Shown here: positions 1-11,230 of the stretch, one piece after another | How positions within the stretch are numbered: position 1 is the first letter of the stretch | How the letters are laid out: each line of letters opens with the position of its first letter | Assembly: GCA_019104865.1 (NCBI GenBank) | Contig: JAHRWZ010000027.1 | Location: forward strand, 1-64,000 | DNA: 64,000 nucleotides | Direction: 5' to 3' | DNA from: Castellaniella sp. | GTDB taxonomy: Bacteria; Pseudomonadota; Gammaproteobacteria; Burkholderiales; Burkholderiaceae_B | Translations under genes and position numbers: made by a program | Notes under the pieces: generated by a model | What the model saw: the letters and a program-made list of their open reading frames with translations, nothing else | Told to the model about the DNA's origin: nothing | The model's database searches: none

Positions 1-1
1 A

Positions 2-382
2 GAAATCGGGTCCGCGTTTCCAGGATCCGAGATCCGCGAGATCGAGGTCAAGGGCCGCAACCTGTCCGAAGGGGTGCCGCGCAGTTTCACGGTATCGTCC
101 AACGAGATCCTGGAATCCCTGACCGATCCGCTCAACCAGATCGTCTCGGCGGTGAAAACCGCACTCGAGCAGACGCCGCCGGAATTGGGTGCCGACATCA
201 CCGACAAGGGCATCGCCCTGACCGGCGGCGGCGCGCTGCTGCATGATCTGGACCGACTGTTGCAAGAAGAAACCGGCCTGCCTGTGGTGGTCGCCGAAGA
301 CCCCTTGACCTGCGTGGTGCGGGGCTGCGGCGAGGCACTGGAACACCTCGAGCGTCTGGGCGGGGTTTTCATTTACGACTGA
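2..382 (+). CDS. mreB: Rod-shape actin homologue MreB, C-terminal part
   Basis: The reading frame is open from the left edge and ends at 382, giving about 126 residues of the C-terminal half of MreB. MreB is the actin-like ATPase that polymerises under the inner membrane and positions the elongation machinery. The visible part carries the late phosphate-binding loop typical of the family ([11 protein letters not shown]) followed by the usual GLPV and DPLTCV segment and the short C-terminal tail. It is directly followed by mreC, mreD, mrdA and rodA on the same strand, which confirms the identity. The start codon lies outside the window. Confidence 0.97.
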   Translation, partial: EIGSAFPGSEIREIEVKGRNLSEGVPRSFTVSSNEILESLTDPLNQIVSAVKTALEQTPPELGADITDKGIALTGGGALLHDLDRLLQEETGLPVVVAEDPLTCVVRGCGEALEHLERLGGVFIYD

Positions 383-418
383 CCGGATTGATCGGGTGGC
401 AATCGCTGCTTATTCGTC

Positions 419-1303
419 ATGCGTGAACCGGGAACGCTAAGGCTCTTCAAGCGTGGGCCCAGCGTGGAAGTCCGCCTGGTCCTGCTGCTGGTGGTTTGCC
501 TGGCGCTGATCGTAACCGATGCGCACTGGCCGGTCCTTGGCCGGGTGCGCCAGGCGGTCTCGATGGTGATCTATCCGTTCCAGCGGGTCGTCCTGGCACC
601 GCGGGATGCGCTCGAATATGTGGACAGCTGGTCGCATGCGGCCACCCTGGCGCGCGAAGAGCAGGACGCCTTGCGCCGCCAGCAGATCGAGATGGCTCAG
701 CTGGTGACGCATGCCGCCCAACTGACCACGGAAAACGAGCAGTTGCGTCGGCTGCTGAACGTATCCGAGTCGATTTCTCAGCGGTCCGTGGCGGTGGAAG
801 TGTTCTACGTACCGCCCAATGCCTTCAGCCACAGACTGATCTTCAACAAGGGGTCGGAAGCGGGCATCGCACCAGGCATGCCCGTCATCGACGAGGGTGG
901 GGTGGTCGGTCAGATCATGCGCGTCACGCCGTTCACTTCCGAAGCCGCGCTGCTGATCGACGACCAGGTCTCCATTCCCGTCCAGGTGCTGCGCAACGGG
1001 CTGCGCCTGATTGCATTCGGCAGCGACGAGGTCGGCAAGCTCGAAGTCCGCTACCTGACGGAAAACATGGATGTACAGCCGGGGGATTCCCTGGTGACCA
1101 GCGGGATCGGTGGCCTGTTCCCGGCCGGGCTGTCCGTCGGGAAAATCCAGAAGGTCGATCGGGATCCGGGCACGGGTTTCGCGATGGCTATCGCCGAGCC
1201 GCTGTCGCACCCGGAACGCTACCGCCATTTCCTGGTGCTGCGTGTGGATGTCTCGAAGGCGCTCAAACCCGATGAGGTGGCCCATGCCCTTGGCGACAAC
1301 TAG
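419..1303 (+). CDS. mreC: Rod shape-determining protein MreC
   Basis: This 294-residue protein is the periplasmic scaffold of the elongasome, linking MreB/MreD to PBP2 and RodA. It has a short cytoplasmic N-terminus, one membrane segment at about residues 20-38, a coiled-coil stretch rich in E, Q and L at about 70-115, and then the paired beta-barrel MreC domain (for example GIAPGMPVIDEGGVVGQI and LVTSGIGGLFPAGLSVG). The length is normal for the family. It begins 36 bases after mreB and is followed by mreD 25 bases later, so one operon is likely. Confidence 0.96.
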   Translation: MREPGTLRLFKRGPSVEVRLVLLLVVCLALIVTDAHWPVLGRVRQAVSMVIYPFQRVVLAPRDALEYVDSWSHAATLAREEQDALRRQQIEMAQLVTHAAQLTTENEQLRRLLNVSESISQRSVAVEVFYVPPNAFSHRLIFNKGSEAGIAPGMPVIDEGGVVGQIMRVTPFTSEAALLIDDQVSIPVQVLRNGLRLIAFGSDEVGKLEVRYLTENMDVQPGDSLVTSGIGGLFPAGLSVGKIQKVDRDPGTGFAMAIAEPLSHPERYRHFLVLRVDVSKALKPDEVAHALGDN

Positions 1304-1328
1304 GCGGCCGGCGCGAAATTCCTCGCTT

Positions 1329-1850
1329 ATGGCTTTGCAGCCGGTTGATGCGGCGCCTTTCCATCGTCCTTCGTCCGCGTGGCTGGTCTGGGGGTCGCTA
1401 CTGCTGGTGTGGATGGCGTCATTGCTGCCCTGGCGGCTGTGGCAACCCGTGCCCGACGTGCTGGTGTTGGTGCTGGCCTTCTGGTGCCTGCACGAGCCGA
1501 GCCGGGTGGGGCTGACGACCGCATTCGTCCTGGGGCTGCTGATGGACGTGCATGATACCGGGCTGCTGGGGCTGCATGCCTTGTCCTACGTGCTGGCCAC
1601 CTATGGGGTCCTGCGTCTGCAACGTCGTCTGGAACATTTCGGCGTCTTGGTGCAGACACTGCACATCATCCCGGTGCTGGTGGTGGCCGCTCTCGTTCCG
1701 CGGCTGCTGGGCGCCTGGCTCAATGGCCAATGGGTGGGTTGGGACTGGCTCTGGTCGGCGCTTATCACCGGACTCCTGTGGCCTCTGGCCGACGTGCTTT
1801 TGCTGCTGCCACAGCGCCGTCTCGACGGCGACGATGTGGGCGCGGTCTGA
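1329..1850 (+). CDS. mreD: Rod shape-determining membrane protein MreD
   Basis: This is a 173-residue, very hydrophobic protein with about five predicted membrane helices and almost no soluble part, as expected for MreD, which pairs with MreC in the inner membrane. The frame is open further upstream through the end of mreC, but the ATG at 1329 is the sensible start because it lies after the mreC stop and yields a family-length protein beginning MALQPVDAAP. The conserved LLMDVHDTGLLGLHAL region, near the GLxxDxxxxxxLG pattern of MreD, is present. Position between mreC and mrdA supports the call. Confidence 0.93.
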   Translation: MALQPVDAAPFHRPSSAWLVWGSLLLVWMASLLPWRLWQPVPDVLVLVLAFWCLHEPSRVGLTTAFVLGLLMDVHDTGLLGLHALSYVLATYGVLRLQRRLEHFGVLVQTLHIIPVLVVAALVPRLLGAWLNGQWVGWDWLWSALITGLLWPLADVLLLLPQRRLDGDDVGAV

Positions 1851-1859
1851 CGGCGCGGC

Positions 1860-3920
1860 ATGTTCGAGTTCCGCAAGACCGGCCTGCGTCAGCGCCAGAC
1901 GGTGCTGTTGCGAGCCTGGGTGGCGGGGCTGTTTGCCTTGGTGTGCCTGCTGCTGCTGGCGGGGCGCCTGTGGTATCTGCAGGTCATCCGCTATGACAAT
2001 CTGTCGGCACGCGCTGAACAGAACCGCATCACGATCGTGCCGATTCCGCCCCAGCGCGGGCAGATTACGGATCGTCATGGCCAGGTACTGGCCACCAACG
2101 AGCGCGACTACACGCTGCTGGTGACGCGGGCGCAGGTCAAGGGCAAGCTCGATGACCTGCTGAACCGTTTGCGGGAACTCGTCTACATCAGCGATAGCGA
2201 CCAGCGCAAATTTCTGCGGCTCTACCAGCAAAGTGGTCGCTATGCACCAGTGCTGCTGCGCAATAATCTCAGCGATATCGAGGCATCCTGGTTTGCCGTG
2301 CATGCGTTCGAGTTTCCCGGCGTGAGTCTTCAGGCCCGCTGGGTGCGGTCCTATCCGGAGCACGAGTCCGCCGCTCATGTACTAGGTTTCGTCGGCCGCA
2401 TTTCCGAGGCGGACCAACAGCACCTGGAAGAAACCAGCCAGGAAGGCAATTACCGCGGCACCCTGGTCATGGGTAAGAAGGGCATCGAGAAGACCTGGGA
2501 AAAGGCCTTGCATGGGCGCACCGGGGTCGAAGAACTCGAAGTGACCGCCACGGGCCGGCCCGTGCGTGAGCTCAGCCGCACCGACCCGATCCCGGGCTCC
2601 AATCTGGAGCTCTCCCTGGATGAGGGTCTGGAGAAGCTCGCCGAGGCCCAATTCGCCGGCCGGCGAGGCGCACTGGTTGCGATCGCGCCGCACACCGGCG
2701 AGGTGCTGGCATTCGTGTCTTCTCCTTCTTTCGACCCGAATCTGTTCGTGGACGGAATCGACGTCGAGAACTGGCGCAAACTCAACGATTCGCCGGATCA
2801 TCCACTCATCAATCGTCCGTTGTACGGTACATACCCGATTGGTTCGACCTACAAGCCGTTCGTGGCTCTGGCCGCCCTGGAAATGGGCCTGCGTGGACCG
2901 CAGGACCTAATCCCGGATCCGGGGTATTTCGAGTTGGCCGGACAGAAATTCCGCAATGCGGGCGGCGCGGCCTACGGACCCACCAACATGCACAAGGCGA
3001 TCATGGTGTCTTCGGACACGTACTTCTTTTCGCTGGGGGCCCTGATGGATGTGGATGCCCTGCATGATTTCAGCAAGCAGTTCGGGTTCGGCCAGATTAC
3101 CGGCATCGACCTGGACGGCGAGCGGCGCGGCGTGCTGCCTTCACGCGAGTGGAAGCGCAAGGCATACAAAAAACCCGCGCAGCAGCACTGGTTCCGGGGC
3201 GAGACCGTATCCGTGACGGTGGGGCAGGGCTACAACGCGTTCACACTGCTGCAGCTGGCGCAGGCGACCGCTGTGCTGGCCAACGACGGCGTCTACATGA
3301 AGCCCCATCTGGTGCGGCGCATCATCAATCCGGTGACGGGCCATTTTACGTATCCGGTGGTGGGGCCCCAGTACACGATCCCGCTCAAGCCAGCGTATCT
3401 GAAGGTCGTTCAGGATGCCATGGTGGACGTGATCCGCAAGGGCACCGCCAGGCGCGCCTTCGAGGGTGCAACCTATCAGGCGGCGGGCAAGACCGGTACC
3501 GCCCAGGTCTACAGCCTGCGGGGAGCCAAGTACAAGGCCCATGCGGTGGATGAACGCCTGCGCGATCATGCCCTCTTCATGGCCTACGCGCCGGTCGACG
3601 ATCCCCAGATCGCCGTCGCCCTGATCGTGGAAAACGGCGGCTGGGGCGCGTCGGTTGCGGCGCCCATCGCCCGGGCGGTATTCGATTATTGGCTGGACCC
3701 GGCCCAGGTGGCCGAGCGGCGGCGGCAGTTGCGCACGGAACAGGAGTCCCGGAAGGTGGTCGATGCCGTGACCTCGTCCGGCACAGGGGCCGGCACGGGG
3801 CCGCTGCAACCCGTGCCCGATGCGGCGCCGGCGCCGGATGAGGAAGGCACTCCAGAGCCCGCGCCCCTGCCCGATGCCGAAACACCCCCCGAGGACGGCG
3901 CCCAGGAGGATTCGCCATGA
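1860..3920 (+). CDS. mrdA: Penicillin-binding protein 2 (elongation transpeptidase)
   Basis: PBP2 cross-links peptidoglycan during lateral growth, working with RodA as glycosyltransferase. The 686-residue protein has an N-terminal membrane anchor at about residues 18-40, the conserved RGQITDRHG segment of the dimerisation domain, and a transpeptidase domain with the three catalytic motifs: STYK (Ser329), SSD (about residues 384-386) and KTGT (Lys544). After about residue 625 comes a low-complexity tail rich in Pro, Ala, Glu and Asp that is not needed for catalysis and is variable among relatives. The stop overlaps the rodA start by four bases (ATGA), so the two are translationally coupled. 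Confidence 0.97.
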   Translation: MFEFRKTGLRQRQTVLLRAWVAGLFALVCLLLLAGRLWYLQVIRYDNLSARAEQNRITIVPIPPQRGQITDRHGQVLATNERDYTLLVTRAQVKGKLDDLLNRLRELVYISDSDQRKFLRLYQQSGRYAPVLLRNNLSDIEASWFAVHAFEFPGVSLQARWVRSYPEHESAAHVLGFVGRISEADQQHLEETSQEGNYRGTLVMGKKGIEKTWEKALHGRTGVEELEVTATGRPVRELSRTDPIPGSNLELSLDEGLEKLAEAQFAGRRGALVAIAPHTGEVLAFVSSPSFDPNLFVDGIDVENWRKLNDSPDHPLINRPLYGTYPIGSTYKPFVALAALEMGLRGPQDLIPDPGYFELAGQKFRNAGGAAYGPTNMHKAIMVSSDTYFFSLGALMDVDALHDFSKQFGFGQITGIDLDGERRGVLPSREWKRKAYKKPAQQHWFRGETVSVTVGQGYNAFTLLQLAQATAVLANDGVYMKPHLVRRIINPVTGHFTYPVVGPQYTIPLKPAYLKVVQDAMVDVIRKGTARRAFEGATYQAAGKTGTAQVYSLRGAKYKAHAVDERLRDHALFMAYAPVDDPQIAVALIVENGGWGASVAAPIARAVFDYWLDPAQVAERRRQLRTEQESRKVVDAVTSSGTGAGTGPLQPVPDAAPAPDEEGTPEPAPLPDAETPPEDGAQEDSP

Positions 3921-5092
3921 AGATCATCGTGCTGATGGCACGCCGCATGCTGGCGGTGCTGGACTGGCCGTTGCTGATCCTGCTGGTGTTGATGGCCCTG
4001 GTGGGTATGGCGACCATGCACTCGGCGGTGGGGAATACCGACTGGCGCTTCGCCGACCAGTTGCGTAATTTCCTGATTGCCTTCGTGGCAATGTGGGCGG
4101 TCGCGCTGATGCGACCGGCGTTCATCATGCGCACCGCGCCCTATTTCTACGTGGGCGGGATCGTCCTGCTGACGGCGGTGACCCTGTTCGGCGTGACCAG
4201 CAAGGGTGCCACTCGCTGGCTGGACTTGGGCTTTGGACGCATCCAGCCCTCCGAGATGATGAAGATCGCGGTGCCGCTGATGCTGGCCTGGTATTTCCAG
4301 CGCCAGTCCGGCGACCGGTTCCGGCTGCGCGACTTTCTGGTGGCGGGTTTGCTGCTGCTGGTGCCGGCGGGCCTGATCATCGAACAGCCGGATCTGGGGA
4401 CGGCGCTACTGGTGCTGGCGTCGGGATTTTGCGTGATTTACTTCGCCGGTTTCCCGTTCAAACTGCTCGCGCCGGTGGTGTTGGCGGTTGTCGTGGGGCT
4501 GGGGACGCTGGTTTCCTATGAAGATCAGATCTGTCAGCCGGACGTCGATTGGGTCGTGCTGCATGATTATCAGAAGTACCGGGTCTGCGTTTTGCTGAAT
4601 CCCGGCTCCGATCCCCTGGGCAAGGGATTCCATACCATCCAGTCCATGATCGCGGTCGGTTCCGGCGGTGTCTATGGTAAAGGCTACATGCAGGGAACGC
4701 AGAGCCACCTGGATTTCATCCCGGAACGGACGACCGACTTCATTTTTGCCGTTTTCGCCGAGGAGTTCGGCCTGTACGGAGGTGTGATGCTGTTGGCGCT
4801 CTATGCGCTGATGGTGCTGCGCGGCCTGACGATCACCGTGCGGGCACCCACGCAGTTCGGCCGTCTGCTGGGTGGGGCCATGTCGATGATGATGTTCATC
4901 TACGTATTCGTGAACATTGGCATGGTGACCGGGGTGCTGCCCGTCGTGGGCGTGCCCTTGCCCTTCATGAGCTACGGGGGCACGGCCTTGATGACGCTGG
5001 GGATCGCCTGCGGTCTGCTGATGAGTATCGGGGCGTATCAGCCACGATATGGCAGCGATGCCGACCCGCGCTGGGAGTCTTCCGGGCGGTGA
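3917..5092 (+). CDS. rodA: Peptidoglycan glycosyltransferase RodA
   Basis: RodA is the SEDS-family polymerase that extends glycan strands from lipid II together with PBP2. The 391-residue protein has about ten membrane helices and SEDS signatures including ATRWLDLGFGRIQPSE, the acidic motif EQPDLGTALL, and the late FIPERTTDFIFAVFAEEFG and PLPFMSYGG blocks. It starts within the last codons of mrdA and ends the shape operon; the next gene, mutY, is convergent. A second possible start lies a few codons in (MARRMLAVLDW), but the ATG overlapping mrdA is the more usual arrangement. Confidence 0.97.
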   Translation: MKIIVLMARRMLAVLDWPLLILLVLMALVGMATMHSAVGNTDWRFADQLRNFLIAFVAMWAVALMRPAFIMRTAPYFYVGGIVLLTAVTLFGVTSKGATRWLDLGFGRIQPSEMMKIAVPLMLAWYFQRQSGDRFRLRDFLVAGLLLLVPAGLIIEQPDLGTALLVLASGFCVIYFAGFPFKLLAPVVLAVVVGLGTLVSYEDQICQPDVDWVVLHDYQKYRVCVLLNPGSDPLGKGFHTIQSMIAVGSGGVYGKGYMQGTQSHLDFIPERTTDFIFAVFAEEFGLYGGVMLLALYALMVLRGLTITVRAPTQFGRLLGGAMSMMMFIYVFVNIGMVTGVLPVVGVPLPFMSYGGTALMTLGIACGLLMSIGAYQPRYGSDADPRWESSGR

Positions 5093-5157
5093 CGGCCTGC
5101 CGCGCGAAGACAATCTCTGGCGTCAGTGTCGGGCGCGGCCCGTTGCCGAACCTGCTC

Positions 5158-6303
5158 TCATCCGGATGAGCGGGCTATCCGCTCGTATAGGCTCAGCAAT
5201 AATCGCGCGATGGGCGCAGGCATTCCCGTGTCCGCCAGGGTGTCGATCGAAATCCAGGATGATAGACCCGCATCGGGCGGGATTACGGCGGGATTGGCGC
5301 CCCGGCGCGAGGCGCCGGGCTTCGGGTGCTGCGCAGGCATGGCTGACAGGGCCAGGAACTTTGGCGGCGGGCCAGCTAGTCGCAGGCGCACCGGCTGCAG
5401 CAGTAGCCGGAAGTGCGTGAAGACGTGCTCGATCGCAGCCAGATTCTGGACCGGCCCGGCCAGAGGGACACAGGCGGCCTCCAGCGCGGCGCGGTCGGGG
5501 AATATGGGCGGCGCCCACAGGCCGCCCCAGATGCCCGCGTCAGGGCGTCGCTGCAGCCAGATGTGGTCCTGGCATTCGGTGATCAGCAGCCAGCAGCGAT
5601 GTCGCGGTTGTTCACGCCGCACGCGCGGCGTGGGCAGCACGTTCTGCAGGCCCCGCAGGCGGGCTGCGCAATCGGGCGCCAGCGGGCAGCGATCGCAGTC
5701 GGGAGTGCCTCGGGTGCAGACCGTGGCCCCCAGGTCCATCTGGCCCTGAGTGTAGGCACGCATGTCCAGGCTGGCGGGCGCGGCGTCCAGCCAGGCCTGC
5801 GCATGGCGCCACAGGGTCTGCATCGTTCGTGCGGACGTCGGGTCGCCTTCTAGCGCCAGATAGCGAGCCAGCACACGACGCACGTTGCCGTCCAGGATCG
5901 GCGTCCGTTCCTCGTGGGCGAATGCCGCGATCGCGGCCGCCGTCGAGCGGCCGATACCGGGAAGTTCGGCCAGCGCCACCGCCGAATCGGGAAACTGGCC
6001 ACCATGGTCGTCGCGCAGTACCTGGGCGCAACGATGCAGATTGCGGGCGCGGGCGTAATACCCCAACCCGGCCCAGGCCTGCAGCACGGCATCCAGTGGT
6101 GCATCGGCCAGCGTCCGGACATCGGGGAAGCGGCCGAGAAAGCGTTCGTAGTAGGGGATGACGGTGGCCGCCTGCGTTTGTTGCAGCATGATCTCGGACA
6201 GCCAGATCCGGTAGGGATCGTGTGTCCGCTGCCAGGGCAGGTCGTGACGCCCCGCCTGCGCCTGCCAGGCGGCGATGCGGGAGGCCGGGTCGGGCAACGA
6301 CAT
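5158..6303 (-). CDS. mutY: Adenine DNA glycosylase MutY
   Basis: MutY removes adenine mispaired with 8-oxoguanine. The 381-residue protein shows the catalytic glutamate in LSEIMLQQTQ (Glu37), the helix-hairpin-helix LPGIGRSTAAAI at about 114-125, the catalytic aspartate in ILDGNVRRVLAR (Asp138), and an intact 4Fe-4S motif with Cys196, Cys203, Cys206 and Cys212 in C-x6-C-x2-C-x5-C spacing. A NUDIX-like 8-oxoG recognition domain follows (about 235-370). The start overlaps the ftsX stop by one base (TGATG), suggesting coupling to ftsEX, which is an unusual partner for a repair enzyme. A short palindrome (CTCATCCGGATGAG, 5156-5169) covers the stop codon. Confidence 0.97.
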   Translation of the reverse strand: MSLPDPASRIAAWQAQAGRHDLPWQRTHDPYRIWLSEIMLQQTQAATVIPYYERFLGRFPDVRTLADAPLDAVLQAWAGLGYYARARNLHRCAQVLRDDHGGQFPDSAVALAELPGIGRSTAAAIAAFAHEERTPILDGNVRRVLARYLALEGDPTSARTMQTLWRHAQAWLDAAPASLDMRAYTQGQMDLGATVCTRGTPDCDRCPLAPDCAARLRGLQNVLPTPRVRREQPRHRCWLLITECQDHIWLQRRPDAGIWGGLWAPPIFPDRAALEAACVPLAGPVQNLAAIEHVFTHFRLLLQPVRLRLAGPPPKFLALSAMPAQHPKPGASRRGANPAVIPPDAGLSSWISIDTLADTGMPAPIARLLLSLYERIARSSG

Positions 6304-7211
6304 CAGAACTGGGTGTGGCGGGTCACCGACAGGCGTGCGGCGACCGCCCCCATGATGACCACGAGGAGGCCGGACAACAGCAGATCCGCTGTGTCGGGCA
6401 AATGCATGGTCCAGTCGATTCCATAACTTTCGGCAAAGCGCCCCAGCAAAGTGTTCAGCGGCGTCAGCGCCAGCCAGGCGAGCAACAGGGAGAGCAGGCT
6501 GGCGGCCAGCCCTGTGAGCGCGCCCAGATACAGGAAGGGACGGCGCACGAACGATTCGGTGGCTCCCACCAGCCGGGCGACCGCGATTTCATTGCGCTGG
6601 GTCAGGGCCTGCAGGCGGACCGTATTGAAGACAGTAGCCAGCACGACCACCAGCACGGCGATGGCAAGCAGCCCCAGGCCGACCTTGACGAAGGACAGCA
6701 GGGATTCCAGGCGCCGGACCCATTCGCTGTCGAGCTGGACGTGATCAATGCCGGGCCACTGGCGCCAGGTGTCGGCCAGCGCCTGGGCTTCGCGGGCGGG
6801 GGCATCAGAGTCGCGCAGGGTGACGATCAGGGCATCCGGCAGAGGGTTGTCGGCCAACGCGTCGAGCGCCTGGGCCCACGTCGGGTCGGCCCGCAGCTGG
6901 GCCATCGCCTGATCGCGCGGCAGCAGGCGCGCCTGCGAGATCTCGTCGCCGGCCTGCGCGCGCAACCGCTCGAGCAGGGCCTGCTGCTGGGGGGCCGGCG
7001 TGCCGGGGCTCAGGAACAGGGTCAGTTCCGGGGCGACGGCCAGCTGCCGCGCCAGCGGCTGGCTGGATTGCAGCACAGAGGCTCCCAGGATGGGCACCGT
7101 AAGCATCAGGGCGATGACGACGATGTTGGCCAGAGACGAGAACGGATGCAGCCACAGGCGGCGTAGCGACACCTGCAGGGCATAGCGATGATGGCGCAGC
7201 CAGCGGTTCAT
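6303..7211 (-). CDS. ftsX: Cell division ABC transporter permease FtsX
   Basis: FtsX is the membrane partner of FtsE; the complex sits at the septum and activates peptidoglycan hydrolases through an extracellular domain. The 302-residue protein has one N-terminal membrane helix at about 28-48, a periplasmic domain of roughly 120 residues, and three C-terminal helices in the FtsX/MacB-like fold, with the conserved RNEIAVARLVGAT block. It overlaps ftsE by four bases (ATGA) and mutY by one base. Length and topology are typical. Confidence 0.96.
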   Translation of the reverse strand: MNRWLRHHRYALQVSLRRLWLHPFSSLANIVVIALMLTVPILGASVLQSSQPLARQLAVAPELTLFLSPGTPAPQQQALLERLRAQAGDEISQARLLPRDQAMAQLRADPTWAQALDALADNPLPDALIVTLRDSDAPAREAQALADTWRQWPGIDHVQLDSEWVRRLESLLSFVKVGLGLLAIAVLVVVLATVFNTVRLQALTQRNEIAVARLVGATESFVRRPFLYLGALTGLAASLLSLLLAWLALTPLNTLLGRFAESYGIDWTMHLPDTADLLLSGLLVVIMGAVAARLSVTRHTQF

Positions 7212-7879
7212 GCTGGAACCCCCGTCAGATCGGTAAAGCGGCCCGCATCGATGTGCAGCGTGCGCTGGGCGTATCGGGCCATCAGGTCGGTATCGTGCGA
7301 AGCGATCAGGGTTGTGACGCCGACCTGATTGAAATCGCGGAAGACGTCCATGATGCGGGTGGCGCTTTCATGGTCCAGATTGGCTGTGGGTTCGTCGGCG
7401 ATCAGGATGGCCGGCCGGCCCACGATGGCGCGCGCAATCGCGAGGCGCTGCTGTTCGCCACCGGACAATTCGATGGGCCATAGGGTTTCCTTGCCGCGCA
7501 GGCCGACCTTTTCCAGTGCGGCGCGTGCCCGTGTGCCTGCGGTGCCGGGGTCGAGCCCCTGGACAGCCAGGGGAAGCAGGACATTGTCCAGAGAGTGACG
7601 GTCGAACAGCAGGTGGGCATCCTGCAGGATCAGGCCGACCGTACGGCGCAGATACGGCAGACTTCGGGACGACAGCTTGTCGATGCGGTGTCCGTTGACG
7701 GTGACGGATCCCCGACTGGCCGGTTCAAGCCCGCCCATCAGTTTCAGCAGCGTGGATTTGCCCGCGCCCGAGGGGCCGGACACGAAGATGAATTCACCCG
7801 GGGCGACGTGAAAATTGACGTCGGCCAGGATGTTGCGGCCGCGTCCATATGACTTGAAGACGTGCTGAAATTCAATCAT
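7208..7879 (-). CDS. ftsE: Cell division ATP-binding protein FtsE
   Basis: FtsE is the ATPase of the FtsEX division complex. The 223-residue protein has all ABC motifs: Walker A GPSGAGKST (Lys41), Q-loop, signature LSGGEQQRLAIARAI, Walker B ILIADEPTANLD and the switch histidine in LIASHD. The first residues MIEFQHVFKSYG match the family start. It is the first gene of the ftsE-ftsX-mutY run and is divergent from the lipoprotein gene at 8078, with a 198-base intergenic region that must hold both promoters. I could not pick out a confident promoter there. Confidence 0.97.
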   Translation of the reverse strand: MIEFQHVFKSYGRGRNILADVNFHVAPGEFIFVSGPSGAGKSTLLKLMGGLEPASRGSVTVNGHRIDKLSSRSLPYLRRTVGLILQDAHLLFDRHSLDNVLLPLAVQGLDPGTAGTRARAALEKVGLRGKETLWPIELSGGEQQRLAIARAIVGRPAILIADEPTANLDHESATRIMDVFRDFNQVGVTTLIASHDTDLMARYAQRTLHIDAGRFTDLTGVPA

Positions 7880-8077
7880 GCGGTTCCTGCGGATCGATCG
7901 CGGTGCCGGGCCCGTCGGGCCAGTTCGACACGATTGTATTCCGTGTCGTGGGATTCGATGCTTGTTGGGCGCCTATGGCCTCAGGCAAGCCGGTTCCGGG
8001 ACAGCTACAAGGACTTACATTTTTATGCATTCGTCCTGTTACGCTATTGGCGTCCCATCAGGAACAGGAGATCGCTC

Positions 8078-8731
8078 ATGTATGCTGGAATTCAAAGTGC
8101 GGCCCGTGTGGCGGCAATTGGCAGCCTGGCTTTGCTGACGGCCTGTGCAAATATGTCCCCTCAGGGTCAGAATACGGCCATGGGAGCAGGTGCCGGGGCC
8201 GCGCTTGGCGCAGGGCTCGGTGCATTGATCGGGGATACCGGTTCGTCGGCGCTGATTGGCGCCGGTATCGGCTCGGTGGTCGGCGGGGTGGTCGGCTACA
8301 ACTGGAAGGGTATCAAGCAAGATGTGGAAAAGTCCGGTGCATCCAATCTGGGAGTCGCTGTGATCGAAATGCCGGATGGGACACTGAAGGTCAATATCCC
8401 GAGCAATGTGTCGTTCGATACGAACAAGTCGGTGCTGAAGCCGGAACTTCTTCCGGTGCTCGACAGTGTGGCGCGGGCGTTGAACCAGCACCCGGAATTG
8501 CGGGCGAAGTCGATCGGCTATACGGATTCGACGGGGTCGAACGCGATCAATATCCCGTTGTCGCAGCGGCGCGCGCAGGCGGTGACGCAGTATCTGGCGG
8601 GTCAGGGGGTGGCGATGGCTCGATTGACATCAGAGGGCCACGGCGCGGCGAATCCGGTGGGTGACAACAATACGCCGGAGGGGCGCTCGTTGAACCGGCG
8701 AGTGGAACTTTTCCTGTACGCGGTGAAGTAG
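8078..8731 (+). CDS. OmpA-family outer membrane lipoprotein with glycine zipper
   Basis: The frame is open from 7862, but the ATG at 8078 is preceded by GGAG seven bases upstream and gives a proper lipoprotein signal: a short hydrophobic stretch ending in the lipobox LLTAC. After the lipidated Cys comes a glycine-rich zipper segment (GAGAGAALGAGLGALIG), then a C-terminal OmpA-like peptidoglycan-binding domain (about residues 105-215) with the family pattern TDSTGSNAIN, LSQRRAQAV and NRRVE. The 217-residue protein probably tethers the outer membrane to peptidoglycan. It resembles YiaD-type proteins, but I would not assign a symbol. Confidence 0.93.
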   Translation: MYAGIQSAARVAAIGSLALLTACANMSPQGQNTAMGAGAGAALGAGLGALIGDTGSSALIGAGIGSVVGGVVGYNWKGIKQDVEKSGASNLGVAVIEMPDGTLKVNIPSNVSFDTNKSVLKPELLPVLDSVARALNQHPELRAKSIGYTDSTGSNAINIPLSQRRAQAVTQYLAGQGVAMARLTSEGHGAANPVGDNNTPEGRSLNRRVELFLYAVK

Positions 8732-8778
8732 GCTGTTGAGGGCTCAGGGCTGTGGTGCCGTTTGGTCTGAGTTCTTGA

Positions 8779-8980
8779 GGCGCCCGGGGAGGACACGCTC
8801 CCTTTGCCGACTGTGCCTGGTGGTCCTTCGGACTTCCCGGCCCTTCTTCGTCCAGCTGGGCGGCGGGCAAACTCGGCGCTACGCGCCTCAGACAGTGCCC
8901 GCCGACTTCCCCCAGCTTCCCTTCAGAAGCGGCCGGCGCCAGCCAATGTCGGCGCCGGGAGCATGTCCCCCCCGGGCACC
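8779..8980. repeat. Long imperfect inverted repeat between convergent genes
   Basis: The 299-base gap between the OmpA-like gene and thiC contains two inverted copies of a related sequence. The outer arms at 8779-8802 and 8957-8980 match in 21 of 24 positions when one is reverse-complemented. Similarity continues patchily inwards, with GCCGAC and a GGCGGGC block in both halves. The two halves face each other around about 8870-8899. This could be a long bidirectional terminator hairpin or a MITE-like remnant. I see no T-run beside the arms and no protein-coding signal. The rest of the gap, up to 9030, shows nothing else I can name. Confidence 0.6.
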
Positions 8981-9030
8981 GCGCCGGCTGCGCCAGCAGA
9001 TATCAATCGTGCCAGCGCCACCCGTGGACA

Positions 9031-11116
<2,086 letters not shown>

Positions 11117-11230
11117 GAACGAAGTATACGGGGATGCCCCCGAGTCTGCCAGCCGTTCCGATTGCGATGTTTGGTGACCGGATGTGAACGCGCCGGCCAG
11201 TCCGCGGAAGACGTTCCCGGCCCTGGGTGG

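Noticed and set aside
5290-5330. GC-rich inverted repeat near the end of mutY
   Set aside because: It lies inside coding sequence for a low-complexity loop and is explained by codon content.
6222-7166. A 314-residue plus-strand frame opposite ftsX
   Set aside because: It is Gln/Gly/Arg-rich shadow sequence, while FtsX is convincing.
8547-8870. A minus-strand frame of 107 residues in the gap after the OmpA-like gene
   Set aside because: It overlaps the end of a real gene, is Pro/Arg-rich and coincides with the inverted repeat; no family signal.
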